In this document: in pieces, positions 43,135 to 51,852 of the stretch
Numbering within the stretch: position 1 is the first letter of the stretch
How the letters are laid out: every line of letters begins with the position of its first letter
Assembly: GCA_020637855.1 (NCBI GenBank)
Contig: JACKJR010000001.1
Coordinates: 248,001 to 312,000, forward strand
DNA: 64,000 bases
Source: Rhodobiaceae bacterium
Lineage (GTDB): Bacteria > Pseudomonadota > Alphaproteobacteria > Rhizobiales > Tepidamorphaceae
Reading direction: 5' to 3'
Translations under genes and position numbers: made by a program
The notes under the pieces: model-generated
Told to the model about the DNA's origin: nothing
Seen by the model: only the letters and a program-made list of their open reading frames with translations
Database searches by the model: none

Positions 43135-43169
43135 GCGCTGTTTTCAACACCAGCCCGGCACCCGCCGGG

Positions 43170-43535
43170 TCAGGCTATGCCTATCTTGCGCCGGGCCTCG
43201 TCGAGGGCAATTTCGTAGATGATATCCGAAGGCAGGTCGCCGCCATGGTCGGCAAACTTGCTCTTGATGGTTTCCCAAACGGCATCGTCGCGGATCGCGT
43301 CGAGAAAATCATGACCCTGCCACGTCAGCATATGCGGGGTCCACGCCAGGCCGGGTTCGATCCGGTGGGTCTCGATTGCGTGGATGAGGCCGGCCTCCAT
43401 TAGAAGCCTGACATGGTGCGACAGATGCAGGTCATCATATTCGCGCATTGGCAGACGGATCGAAGCAGGCTCGTCATCCTTGCTGGCTTCGATGGCAAGC
43501 AGGATCTTGCGTGCAAGGTCCAGATCACGGCGCAT
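43170..43535 (-). CDS. DUF2513-family protein
   Basis: A 121-aa protein starting MRRDLDLARKILLAIEAS, the N-terminal pattern of the DUF2513 family, with HHVRLLMEAGLIHAIE and LTWQGHDFLDAIRDDAVW in the middle. It looks like a winged-helix-type small DNA-binding fold, but its role is not known. Found often in mobile or phage contexts, though nothing phage-like is adjacent here. Confidence 0.8.
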   Translation of the reverse strand: MRRDLDLARKILLAIEASKDDEPASIRLPMREYDDLHLSHHVRLLMEAGLIHAIETHRIEPGLAWTPHMLTWQGHDFLDAIRDDAVWETIKSKFADHGGDLPSDIIYEIALDEARRKIGIA

Positions 43536-43651
43536 CTTCTTCCCCCCAATCGCGGGCCCTGTATGTCTCGGGCCGAATCTTGTCCGGGAAGTCTAGCGTG
43601 CGGAACCTGTGGCGGAAATCCGGTTTGCGCTGTTCCCGATATGCGTGCGGT

Positions 43652-44677
43652 TCAGTCCTTCGCGGGCTTTGCGCCGCCACGTTGCGACAGGGCTTCGCGG
43701 TAGGATTTCAGGAGCTCCCCGGCACCCCACCCCTTGCCCGTATCTTGCTTGGCCAACGCATCCATGATTGCCACGAGGTTGTCGTCGCGGATGCGCTCCA
43801 GTTCGCGGATCGACCATTGGCCGGATTGGGCGTCGGACTGCGACGCGATCAGGTCAACCAGTTCGTCATTGAACTCAGGTACGTCCGTCAGCTTCGACCA
43901 CGGCCATTTCAGTGCCGGGCCGAACTGGGCCATGAAGTGGCGCATGCCAGATTCCCCTCCGGCTATGCGGTAAACCTGAAACAGCCCCATCTGCGCCCAG
44001 CGCAGGCCGAAGGAATAGCGCATGATATCGTCGAGTTCTTCCACCGTGCAGATGCCGTCCTTGATCAGCCACAGCGCCTCGCGCCACACGGCTTCCAGCA
44101 ACCGGTCGCCGACAAAGGCCTCGATCTCCTTGGCGATCGTCACCGGCTTCATACCGATCGATGCATAGAGCGCCTCGGCCCTGGTGATGGTTTCCTGCGA
44201 CGTGCTGCGCCCGCCGACGATCTCCACCAGCGGCAGCAGGTAGACCGGATTATAGGGATGTGCGACGACGAGGCGTTCGGGATGTTTCATCACCGACTGC
44301 ATCTCGCTCGGCAGCAGCCCGGATGTGGACGAGCCGATCAGCGCGTTAGCCGGTGCATGGGCATCGATTGCGGCGAGCACCTTGTGTTTCAGGTCGATGC
44401 GTTCCGGCACGCTTTCCTGGATGAAGTCCGCACCGGCAACCGCCTCCGCAAGCTCCGATGTATAGGTAATGGCGCCTTCCGCGGGCAAGCCGTCCGGCGA
44501 CATGGCCTTGTACGCCCGCCGGGCGTTCTCCAGAACCTCGCCGACCTTGCGGCTTGCCTGCGGGTCCGGGTCGAAGACGGTCACGTCGATGCCGTTGAGT
44601 ACTAGCCGCGCGATCCAGCCCGCGCCGATGACGCCACAGCCTATGCACGCGGCCTTGTTGATGACGGGTACGCTCAT
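43652..44677 (-). CDS. lcdH: L-carnitine dehydrogenase
   Basis: A 341-aa NAD-dependent 3-hydroxyacyl-CoA-dehydrogenase-like enzyme. The NAD motif CIGCGVIGAGWIARLVLNG, IQESVPERIDLK, SSTSGLLPSEMQ and VAHPYNPVYLLPLVEIVGG (catalytic His) match carnitine dehydrogenases. It oxidises L-carnitine to 3-dehydrocarnitine. The start at 44677 overlaps the stop of the dehydrocarnitine cleavage gene (ATGA). Some rhizobial homologues have a fused thioesterase domain; here it is absent and a separate thioesterase gene lies at 51296. Confidence 0.9.
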   Translation of the reverse strand: MSVPVINKAACIGCGVIGAGWIARLVLNGIDVTVFDPDPQASRKVGEVLENARRAYKAMSPDGLPAEGAITYTSELAEAVAGADFIQESVPERIDLKHKVLAAIDAHAPANALIGSSTSGLLPSEMQSVMKHPERLVVAHPYNPVYLLPLVEIVGGRSTSQETITRAEALYASIGMKPVTIAKEIEAFVGDRLLEAVWREALWLIKDGICTVEELDDIMRYSFGLRWAQMGLFQVYRIAGGESGMRHFMAQFGPALKWPWSKLTDVPEFNDELVDLIASQSDAQSGQWSIRELERIRDDNLVAIMDALAKQDTGKGWGAGELLKSYREALSQRGGAKPAKD

Positions 44678-45585
44678 TTCGGTGCCCGCTTGGTCAGATT
44701 GAGTTTCTCGCGCACCTCTCCTGGTCCGATGACGCGCGCGCCCAGGCCTTCGATGATTCCCACCGCGCGCTCGACGAGCTGCGCGTTGGTGGCAAGCTGC
44801 CCCTTGCCGAGCCACAGATTATCCTCAAGCCCGACGCGCACATTGCCGCCCGCCAACACGGCGGCGGCGACGTAGGGCATCTGGTGGCGGCCGAGCGAAA
44901 AGGCAGACCAGGTCCAGTTGTCCGGCACCGCGTTGACCATCGCCATGAAGGTGTTGAGGTCGTTCGGCGCGCCCCAGGAAACTCCCATGCACAGCTGCAC
45001 CAGCGCACTGTCTTCCAGAACGCCTTCCTTGACGAGTTTTTTTGCCAGCCAGAGATGCCCGGTGTCGAAGGCCTCGATCTCCGGTTTGACGCCAAGGCCC
45101 GTCATCATCGCACCCATGGCGCGCAGCATGCCCGGCGTGTTGGTCATCACGTAATCGGCTTCGGCGAAGTTCATGGTGCCGCAGTCGAGTGTGCAAATCT
45201 CCGGCAAACATTGCGCCACGTGCTCGACGCGCTCCGCCGCCCCGATCATGTCCGTGCCAGATGCATTGAGCGGCAGCGGGCGCTCGGTGGAACCGAACAC
45301 CATGTCGCCGCCCATGCCCGCCGTCAGGTTGAGCACCACATCGACCTCGGCCTCGCGGATGCGTTCGGTCACTTCGCGGTAGTATTCAAGCTTGCGGCTC
45401 GGCTTGCCGGTTTCGGGATCTCGGACATGGCAGTGCACGACCGCAGCCCCTGCCTTTGCGGCATCGATGGCACTGTTGGCGATCTGCTCGGGACTGCGAG
45501 GCACATGCGGGGAGCGGTCCTGCGTGCCGCCCGAACCGGTGATGGCACAGGTGATGAAAACTTCCTGGTTCATCTCAAGCGGCAT
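44674..45585 (-). CDS. Beta-keto acid cleavage enzyme (BKACE, DUF849): dehydrocarnitine cleavage
   Basis: A 303-aa member of the BKACE family. FITCAITGSGGTQDRSPHVP, the zinc HxH in VVHCHVRDPETG, LNLTAGMGGDM and GNVRVGLEDNLWLGKGQLA are the signatures. Next to carnitine dehydrogenase, it most likely cleaves 3-dehydrocarnitine with acetyl-CoA to betainyl-CoA and acetoacetate. Start 45585 was chosen for a GAAAGG Shine-Dalgarno 7 bases upstream; ATGs at 45591 and 45573 are alternatives. It is transcribed first in the pair. Confidence 0.9.
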   Translation of the reverse strand: MPLEMNQEVFITCAITGSGGTQDRSPHVPRSPEQIANSAIDAAKAGAAVVHCHVRDPETGKPSRKLEYYREVTERIREAEVDVVLNLTAGMGGDMVFGSTERPLPLNASGTDMIGAAERVEHVAQCLPEICTLDCGTMNFAEADYVMTNTPGMLRAMGAMMTGLGVKPEIEAFDTGHLWLAKKLVKEGVLEDSALVQLCMGVSWGAPNDLNTFMAMVNAVPDNWTWSAFSLGRHQMPYVAAAVLAGGNVRVGLEDNLWLGKGQLATNAQLVERAVGIIEGLGARVIGPGEVREKLNLTKRAPK

Positions 45586-45807
45586 GCGCATACCTTTCAG
45601 AACACGGCTTCGATTGCGGACCATATGAGGCCGGAAGCGGTTGGTTTCCGCTAGCCGATAAACGACGCGGATCGGCTTGTTTGGGACGTGGCGTCCTGCC
45701 CCGCGCCTCCGGGCACATGACTGAACAAGACCGCATGATACTCCCGGATTCAGGTGCTATGAATGAGTTTGAAGCCAGGCGCCAATGAGATCGTCGAGAG
45801 GGCCGGA

Positions 45808-47073
45808 ATGAGCAGCATTATGCCGACTGAAAAAGTGGATACGCTTGTCATCGGGGCGGGACAGGCCGGCATCGCCATGAGCGAGCATCTGTCCGCCTGT
45901 GGCATTGAGCATGTCGTTCTGGAAAAAACCCGCATTGCCGAAGGGTGGCGAACCGCGCGCTGGGATTCACTTGTTGCCAACGGTCCGGCCTGGCACGACC
46001 GCTTCCCCAACCTTGAGTACCCCGAGAGCGGGCCAGACGATTTCCCGTCCAAGGACGAGGTCGTCGACTACTTCGTCACTTACGCGAAAAAGATCGGCAT
46101 GCCGGTGCGCTGCGGCGTCGAGGTGACGTTGGTGGAGCGGCTTCAAGGCAAGCCCGGCTTTCGCGTCGAGACATCGCAAGGGGTGATCGAGGCTCGGAAC
46201 GTTGTCGCCGCAACCGGCGCATTCCAGTGCCCTGTGATTCCACCGCTCGTTCCGAAGAATGCGCGTGTCGTGCAGATCCACTCGCACGATTACCACAACC
46301 CCGGCCAGCTCCCTGAAGGCGCTGTCCTGATTGTTGGGGCTGGATCGTCGGGAACGCAGATAGCCGATGAACTGAACCGCGCGGGCAGGAAAGTCTACCT
46401 TTCCATTGGCCCGCACGACCGGCCTCCGAGGAGCTACCGTGGCCGCGATAACGTCTGGTGGCTGGGTGTGCTCGGCAAATGGGATGCGGCGACCCCGCCC
46501 GCCGGTGCCGAGCACGTCACGATCGCGGTCAGTGGTGCGCGCGGCGGGGAGACGATCGATTTCCGCAACCTTGCCGAACAGGGCATGATGCTTGTCGGGC
46601 GCACCGAATCCTATGGCGATGGCGTGATGCATTTCGCCCCGGACCTTGCCGCCAACATCGCGCGCGGCGACGCCAACTATCTCTCGGTGCTGGACGAGGC
46701 AGACGCCTATATCGCCCGCAACGGATTGGACCTTCCCGAAGAGCCCGAAGCCCGCGTGATCGGCCCCGATCCCGATTGTGTCGTCAATCCCGTCCTGGAA
46801 CTCGATCTCGCCGGGGCCGGTGTGACGTCGATCATCTGGGCCACCGGCTACGGCGTCAATTACGGCTGGCTCAAGGTCGACACGTTCGACGAGGCAGGCA
46901 GGCCAAAACATCGCCGCGGCGTCTCCGACGAGCCTGGGGTATATTTCCTCGGTCTGCCGTGGCTGTCGCGGCGCGGCTCGTCCTTCATCTGGGGCGTTTG
47001 GCACGATGCGAAATATCTCGCCGACCAGATTGCCATTCAGCGCGGCTATCGTTCCTATCGGCCCTCCGCGTAA
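45808..47073 (+). CDS. Flavin-containing monooxygenase-like protein
   Basis: A 421-aa FAD/NADPH protein. The FAD motif VIGAGQAGIAMSEHLSACG (about 14) and the NADPH motif LIVGAGSSGTQIADELNRAG (about 172) are clear. The FMO hydroxylation-type segment between them is less conserved. The start was chosen for GAGAGGGCCGGA just upstream. It may oxygenate an amine or sulfur compound, fitting the amine-catabolism neighbourhood, but its substrate is unknown. Confidence 0.87.
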   Translation: MSSIMPTEKVDTLVIGAGQAGIAMSEHLSACGIEHVVLEKTRIAEGWRTARWDSLVANGPAWHDRFPNLEYPESGPDDFPSKDEVVDYFVTYAKKIGMPVRCGVEVTLVERLQGKPGFRVETSQGVIEARNVVAATGAFQCPVIPPLVPKNARVVQIHSHDYHNPGQLPEGAVLIVGAGSSGTQIADELNRAGRKVYLSIGPHDRPPRSYRGRDNVWWLGVLGKWDAATPPAGAEHVTIAVSGARGGETIDFRNLAEQGMMLVGRTESYGDGVMHFAPDLAANIARGDANYLSVLDEADAYIARNGLDLPEEPEARVIGPDPDCVVNPVLELDLAGAGVTSIIWATGYGVNYGWLKVDTFDEAGRPKHRRGVSDEPGVYFLGLPWLSRRGSSFIWGVWHDAKYLADQIAIQRGYRSYRPSA

Positions 47074-47176
47074 TGGTGCTGGCCATGTTATCGATGACCG
47101 CGCTCCGCCGCCCGTCCGTTTCAACCGTCCCTATGGCGCAGCCGCGACGCTGACGCCCGATATGGAGTTGCCTGCA

Positions 47177-47596
47177 ATGGCGCATACCCGCATCCGCAAG
47201 TTCAATACCAAGGATACCTATCCCGAGCAGAAGCTCGACAACGACCTGTGTCAGGCGGTGGTGGCGCGCGGGCGCACGGTCTTCCTGCGCGGTCAGATCG
47301 CGCAGGACCTGGAGACCCGGGAGAGCCTGCACATCGGCGATGCGGGCGCGCAGGCTTCCCATGCCATGTCGAACATCAAGATGCTGATGGAGGAGGCTGG
47401 CGGCGGCATGGAGCATGTCTGCCGTGTCGTGGTCTACCTCACCGACATCCGTCACCGCGAGGCGGTCTACCGCGAGATGGGCAAATGGCTGAAGGGCGTC
47501 TATCCGGTTTCGACCGGGCTGGTGGTCTCGGCATTGGCAAGGCCGGAATGGCTGGTCGAGATCGAAGCGACCGCCGTGATACCAGACGGAGAGTGA
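47177..47596 (+). CDS. RidA/YjgF/YER057c-family protein
   Basis: A 139-aa protein starting MAHTRIRKFNTKDTYPEQKL with GGAG upstream. The RidA core is VFLRGQIAQDLE, MSNIKMLMEEAGG, VCRVVVYLTDIRHREAVY and the conserved Arg near LARPEWLVEIEATAVIP. RidA proteins hydrolyse reactive enamine/imine intermediates from PLP or amine-oxidising enzymes. It is coupled with the DUF1028 gene one base downstream. Confidence 0.9.
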   Translation: MAHTRIRKFNTKDTYPEQKLDNDLCQAVVARGRTVFLRGQIAQDLETRESLHIGDAGAQASHAMSNIKMLMEEAGGGMEHVCRVVVYLTDIRHREAVYREMGKWLKGVYPVSTGLVVSALARPEWLVEIEATAVIPDGE

Positions 47597-47597
47597 T

Positions 47598-48272
47598 GTG
47601 ACGTTCTCGCTCGTTGCCCGCTGTAGTCAGACCGGCATGTTCGGTGTCGCGATTTCGTCCTCATCACCCGCAGTTGCCGCACGCTGCTCTTATGCCCGCG
47701 CAGGGGTTGGCGCGGTCGCGAGCCAGAACGTCACCGACCCGGCGCTTGGTCCGCTGACGCTCGATGTGATGCAGTCGGGCAAAAGCGCGGCCGAAGCCAT
47801 CGCCGAAGTAAAGCGCCAAGGGCGATTCATTGAATACCGGCAGGTGATGGCGGTGGACGCGGCAGGCGGAACCGCAATTCACTCCGGCCCGAACGCACTC
47901 GGCATCTGGGCCGAGGCGCAGGGCAAGGACGTCGCCTCCGGTGGTAACCTGCTCGCCAGTGACGGCGTGCCTGCCGCGATCGTGAAGGCTTTCGAAAGCG
48001 CATCCGGCCATATCGGTGACCGGCTTGTCGCAGCGATGAGGGCAGGGCTTGCCGCAGGCGGTGAGGCAGGCCCCGTCCATTCCGCCGGGATGAAGATCGT
48101 GCATGAGCAGGTCTGGCCGCTCGCCGACCTGCGCTGCGACTGGACGGAAACCTGCCCGATTGAAGCGATCGCGGAAGCATGGGACATCTACAAACCGCAG
48201 ATGGAGGCTTATGTGCAGCGCGCGCTCGATCCGCGTGCCGCGCCCTCATACGGCGTACCGGGGGACGAGTGA
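47598..48272 (+). CDS. DUF1028 family protein (Ntn-hydrolase-like)
   Basis: A 224-aa protein with a GTG start right after the RidA stop. MTFSLVARCSQTGMFGVAIS, AVAARCSYARAGVGAVASQN and MAVDAAGGTAIHSGP are the family signatures. DUF1028 is structurally related to Ntn hydrolases but has no settled reaction. RidA and M20 peptidase partners suggest a role in amide or N-acyl amine catabolism (inference). It overlaps the next start by 4 bases. Confidence 0.9.
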   Translation: MTFSLVARCSQTGMFGVAISSSSPAVAARCSYARAGVGAVASQNVTDPALGPLTLDVMQSGKSAAEAIAEVKRQGRFIEYRQVMAVDAAGGTAIHSGPNALGIWAEAQGKDVASGGNLLASDGVPAAIVKAFESASGHIGDRLVAAMRAGLAAGGEAGPVHSAGMKIVHEQVWPLADLRCDWTETCPIEAIAEAWDIYKPQMEAYVQRALDPRAAPSYGVPGDE

Positions 48273-49417
48273 GCCAGAGCCGCGACATACTGGAACGCCT
48301 GATCGGTTTTGCCTCGGTCAGTTCGCAGTCCAATCTCGACATCATTGTCTGGATCGAGGATTTCCTGACCCGCCAGGGCTACGCGTGTCACCGCGTGCCC
48401 GATGCGACGGGAACCAAGGCCGGCATCTTCGCTTGCCTCGGGCCGGAGGGGCAGGGCGGTCTGCTGCTGTCATCCCATTGCGACGTGGTGCCGGTGACGG
48501 GCCAGAACTGGACCCGCGATCCGTTTGTCATGAGCGAAGCCGGCGGCAAGCTTTACGGTCGCGGCACCACGGACATGAAAGGATTTCTCGCCTGTTCGCT
48601 TGCCGCTGCGGCAAACGCGGGCAAGGCTGATCTGAACAGGCCGCTGAAGCTTGCCGTCTCCTATGACGAGGAAGTCGGTTGCCTCGGCATCCGCGACATG
48701 ATCGGCGAACTGGGCCCCTCGATCGGACTGCCCGAATATTGCGTCGTTGGCGAACCGACTTCGATGCAGGTGGCAATCGGGCACAAGGGCAAGGTCTTCC
48801 TGCGCGCGACCTGCCACGGTACGCCCGGCCATTCGGCGATGGCGCCCGACTTCCTCAATGCGCTGCATCTGGCCAGTGATTTCGTCACTGCTCTGCGGCG
48901 CATTCAGGCGGACATCGCGGCAGGTGGCGTGCGCGACACCGATTACGACGTGCCCTATTCGACGGTGCATGCGGGCCGGATGGAAGGCGGTGTTGCCCTC
49001 AACATCGTACCCGATACCGCGACGGTCGACTTCGAAATCCGTCATCTCGCCGGCCACGAACCGGGAGACATTCTGGCTGCGATCAGGGCAGCGGCTGACG
49101 CCATCATTGCCCCATTGCGTGAGCGCTTCCCCGTTGCTGCCATTGAAATCGAGGAAGTGAAATCCTATCCCGGGCTCGATACGCCCGCTGACAATCCCTT
49201 TGTCGCGGTGGCTCGTGATTGCTCGGGATATGCCGGCATCATCAAGGTCGCCTATGGAACCGAGGCTGGATACTTTTCCTCGCTCGGTATCCCGACGGTG
49301 GTTTGCGGGCCCGGCAACATGGACCAGGGTCACAAGCCGGACGAATTCGTCGCCATCAGCCAGCTTGATCAGTGCGACGCGATGCTGGCGCGGCTGATCG
49401 GCCGGCTGTGCATATGA
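48269..49417 (+). CDS. M20-family deacetylase (ArgE-like)
   Basis: A 382-aa zinc hydrolase of the ArgE/DapE type. The GTG start overlaps the DUF1028 stop. LLLSSHCDVVPV (zinc His-Asp), GRGTTDMKGFLAC, SYDEEVGCLGI (catalytic Glu pair), and GTEAGYFSSLGIPTVVCGPG are diagnostic. The enzyme hydrolyses an N-acyl amino acid or related amide. Operon partners RidA and DUF1028 mark it as part of a three-gene catabolic module. Confidence 0.9.
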   Translation: MSQSRDILERLIGFASVSSQSNLDIIVWIEDFLTRQGYACHRVPDATGTKAGIFACLGPEGQGGLLLSSHCDVVPVTGQNWTRDPFVMSEAGGKLYGRGTTDMKGFLACSLAAAANAGKADLNRPLKLAVSYDEEVGCLGIRDMIGELGPSIGLPEYCVVGEPTSMQVAIGHKGKVFLRATCHGTPGHSAMAPDFLNALHLASDFVTALRRIQADIAAGGVRDTDYDVPYSTVHAGRMEGGVALNIVPDTATVDFEIRHLAGHEPGDILAAIRAAADAIIAPLRERFPVAAIEIEEVKSYPGLDTPADNPFVAVARDCSGYAGIIKVAYGTEAGYFSSLGIPTVVCGPGNMDQGHKPDEFVAISQLDQCDAMLARLIGRLCI

Positions 49418-49508
49418 GAATCCACAGCTCCGGATACTTCTAAGTTCATCGTGATCCGGGCGCGCGACTCAGCCACATTGGCACTGTGGAGTGGCGGGGG
49501 AATGTGCG

Positions 49509-51119
49509 ATGGACCGTTTGCGCGGGCTGAACCGGTTTAGCTTTTTTGCAGGCATCATTGTTCTGGCGATCGTGGCGCTGGCGCTGATCGCCTTCAGCGC
49601 ATGGTTCTGGATACCCTTTGCCGTTCTGATCGCGCTTGCCGCCCTCGGCGTATACGATCTGCTGCAGACGAAGCATTCGGTTCTGCGCAATTATCCCGTC
49701 CTCGGGCACATGCGTTTCCTGTTCGAAGGCATTCGCCCGGAGATCCGTCAGTATCTGATCGAAAGCGACCAGGACGAAGAGCCGTTCTCCCGCGACATCC
49801 GATCGATCGTCTACCAGCGTTCCAAGGGAGTTGAGGACAAACGCCCGTTCGGGACCCGTCAGCGGGTCTATGATGCCGGCTATGCATGGCTGACCCATTC
49901 GATCAGGCCTGTGCATATTGAGAATTCCGATTTCCGCGTTGCCATCGGTGGGCCGGATTGCGCTCAGCCTTATCACGCTTCCCTCTACAACATTTCGGCG
50001 ATGAGCTTTGGCGCATTGTCCGCCAATGCGATCCTGGCTCTCAACCGGGGCGCCAGGGCTGGCGGTTTCGCTCACGACACGGGCGAGGGTGGCATCAGCC
50101 GCTATCATCGCGCCGGTGGCGGCGACCTGATCTATGAAATCGGGTCGGGCTATTTCGGCTGCCGCAAACCCGATGGCGAATTCGATCCCGACCGTTTCGC
50201 GGAACAGGCCGCCGATCCTCAGGTCAAGATGATCGAATTGAAACTTTCGCAGGGCGCCAAGCCCGGCCATGGCGGCATGCTGCCGGCGGCCAAGATATCG
50301 CCCGAGATAGCCGAGGCGCGCGGCGTCCCGATGGGGCAGGACTGCATCTCGCCTGCTGTCCACAGCGCATTTTCCACGCCGATCGAAATGATGGAGTTTC
50401 TCGGCCTGCTGCGCGAACGTTCCGCCGGCAAGCCGATCGGTTTCAAACTGTGCATCGGCCACCGCCGCGAGTTCATGTGCATGGTCAAGGCGATGCTGCA
50501 AACCGGCATGGTCCCGGACTTCATCGTCGTTGACGGTAAGGAGGGCGGGACGGGTGCCGCACCGCTGGAATTCGCAAATCATGTTGGCATGCCGCTGGTC
50601 GAAGGGCTGACGTTCGTTCACAACACCTTGCGTGGCGCAGGCCTGAGGCCACGCATTCGCATAGGCGCCGCCGGCAAGCTCGTCACCGCATTCGATATCG
50701 CCAGGGCACTTGCCATGGGCGCAGACTGGGCCAATTCTGCTCGCGGCTTCATGTTCGCGGTGGGCTGTATCCAGGCCCAGGCCTGTCACACAAACCGCTG
50801 CCCCGTCGGCGTTGCCACCCAGGACAAGCTGCGCGCCCGCGCGCTCGATGTCGAAGACAAAGCGGAACGCGTTGCCCGCTTTCATGCCAACACCATCAAG
50901 GCTCTCGCCGAGATGGCCGGCACGGCCGGCCTCGATAATCCGTGCAATTTCCTGCCGCGCCATTTCATGCAGCGCGACAGCGACGGCAGCATGATTACCG
51001 GTGAAGAGGCCTATCCCTACCTTCCCGAAGGCTTCCTGCTCGCGGACGGCAACGATCACATGGAGTTCAGGACGCGCTGGAACCGGGCCGACCCCTCGAG
51101 TTTTCTGCCCAAGGATTGA
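49509..51119 (+). CDS. FMN-binding glutamate synthase-family protein
   Basis: A 536-aa membrane-anchored protein. Two N-terminal spans (about residues 9-55) are followed by a glutamate-synthase-like FMN barrel with ISAMSFGALSANAILALNRG, DTGEGGISRYHRAGGGDL, SQGAKPGHGGMLP and the Fe-S segment CIQAQACHTNRCPVG. The ATG at 49509 follows a GGGGGA region. Relatives include GltB2-like enzymes of unclear function and N-methylglutamate synthase subunit-like proteins, so a role in amine metabolism is possible. Confidence 0.88.
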   Translation: MDRLRGLNRFSFFAGIIVLAIVALALIAFSAWFWIPFAVLIALAALGVYDLLQTKHSVLRNYPVLGHMRFLFEGIRPEIRQYLIESDQDEEPFSRDIRSIVYQRSKGVEDKRPFGTRQRVYDAGYAWLTHSIRPVHIENSDFRVAIGGPDCAQPYHASLYNISAMSFGALSANAILALNRGARAGGFAHDTGEGGISRYHRAGGGDLIYEIGSGYFGCRKPDGEFDPDRFAEQAADPQVKMIELKLSQGAKPGHGGMLPAAKISPEIAEARGVPMGQDCISPAVHSAFSTPIEMMEFLGLLRERSAGKPIGFKLCIGHRREFMCMVKAMLQTGMVPDFIVVDGKEGGTGAAPLEFANHVGMPLVEGLTFVHNTLRGAGLRPRIRIGAAGKLVTAFDIARALAMGADWANSARGFMFAVGCIQAQACHTNRCPVGVATQDKLRARALDVEDKAERVARFHANTIKALAEMAGTAGLDNPCNFLPRHFMQRDSDGSMITGEEAYPYLPEGFLLADGNDHMEFRTRWNRADPSSFLPKD

Positions 51120-51295
51120 AACCCGGAGCGGGCGCGGCGTGATGTGGATGACGGGCTTGCGGGGCAGACTATGAAATCCTGTCATATCGTTATGGAATAC
51201 AGTTCATTGACACCGTTCATTTCCAACACCGCGCTGAGCATCGGCGGCACCGCTATCCCTGATGCATCCAGTGCGCTGACAACCTGTATGGCAGT

Positions 51296-51736
51296 ATGAC
51301 GATGACACGACCTGAGCCGGGACGCCGCGCGGATTACCGCGCGTTCTATGAGATCGCCACGCGCTGGCTGGACAATGATATCTACGGCCACATGAACAAT
51401 GTGGTCCATTACGGACTGTTCGATACGGCGGTGAACGGCTGGCTGATCAAACAGGGCGCGCTCGACATTCATGGCGGCAAGCAGATCGGTCTTGTCGTCG
51501 AAACCGGTTGCCGCTACTTCGCCGAGATGGCCTATCCCGATCTCGTCACCGCTGGCATCCGCGTGGCGAAGCTCGGCAATACCTCGGTACGCTACGAGGT
51601 CGGGCTGTTCCGCAACGATGACGATGTGGCCGCCGCCGAAGGCTTCTTCATTCACGTCTATGTTGACCGGGAAACGCGGAAGCCCGCCCCCTTGAATAGT
51701 GGCCTCCGGGGTGTACTCGAAACAATCGTGATGTGA
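51296..51736 (+). CDS. 4HBT-family acyl-CoA thioesterase
   Basis: A 146-aa hotdog-fold thioesterase. DNDIYGHMNNVVHYGLFDT is the 4HBT active-site motif (catalytic Asp), and CRYFAEMAYPDLVTAGIRV completes the family pattern. Carnitine catabolism via dehydrocarnitine needs a betainyl-CoA thioesterase, and this gene is the only candidate near the carnitine genes (inference). ATGs at 51296 and 51302 are both possible starts. Confidence 0.85.
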   Translation: MTMTRPEPGRRADYRAFYEIATRWLDNDIYGHMNNVVHYGLFDTAVNGWLIKQGALDIHGGKQIGLVVETGCRYFAEMAYPDLVTAGIRVAKLGNTSVRYEVGLFRNDDDVAAAEGFFIHVYVDRETRKPAPLNSGLRGVLETIVM

Positions 51737-51755
51737 TGCAGGAAGAGAGCACAGG

Positions 51756-51833
51756 ATGAAAAAGCATCTGTTCGAACCGATGCTCATTGTGCTGCTCGTG
51801 CCGATCGTGCTGGCGATACTGTTCGGCGGGTAA
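51756..51833 (+). CDS. 25-aa hydrophobic membrane peptide
   Basis: A very short gene with GGAAGAGAG a few bases before the ATG. The product MKKHLFEPMLIVLLVPIVLA followed by ILFGG is almost one membrane span with a basic start. It begins 19 bases after the thioesterase stop. Function unknown; short peptides of this type often bind membrane enzymes. It could also be untranslated noise. Confidence 0.45.
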   Translation: MKKHLFEPMLIVLLVPIVLAILFGG

Positions 51834-51852
51834 GCCGGAAACCTGCCGGCTC

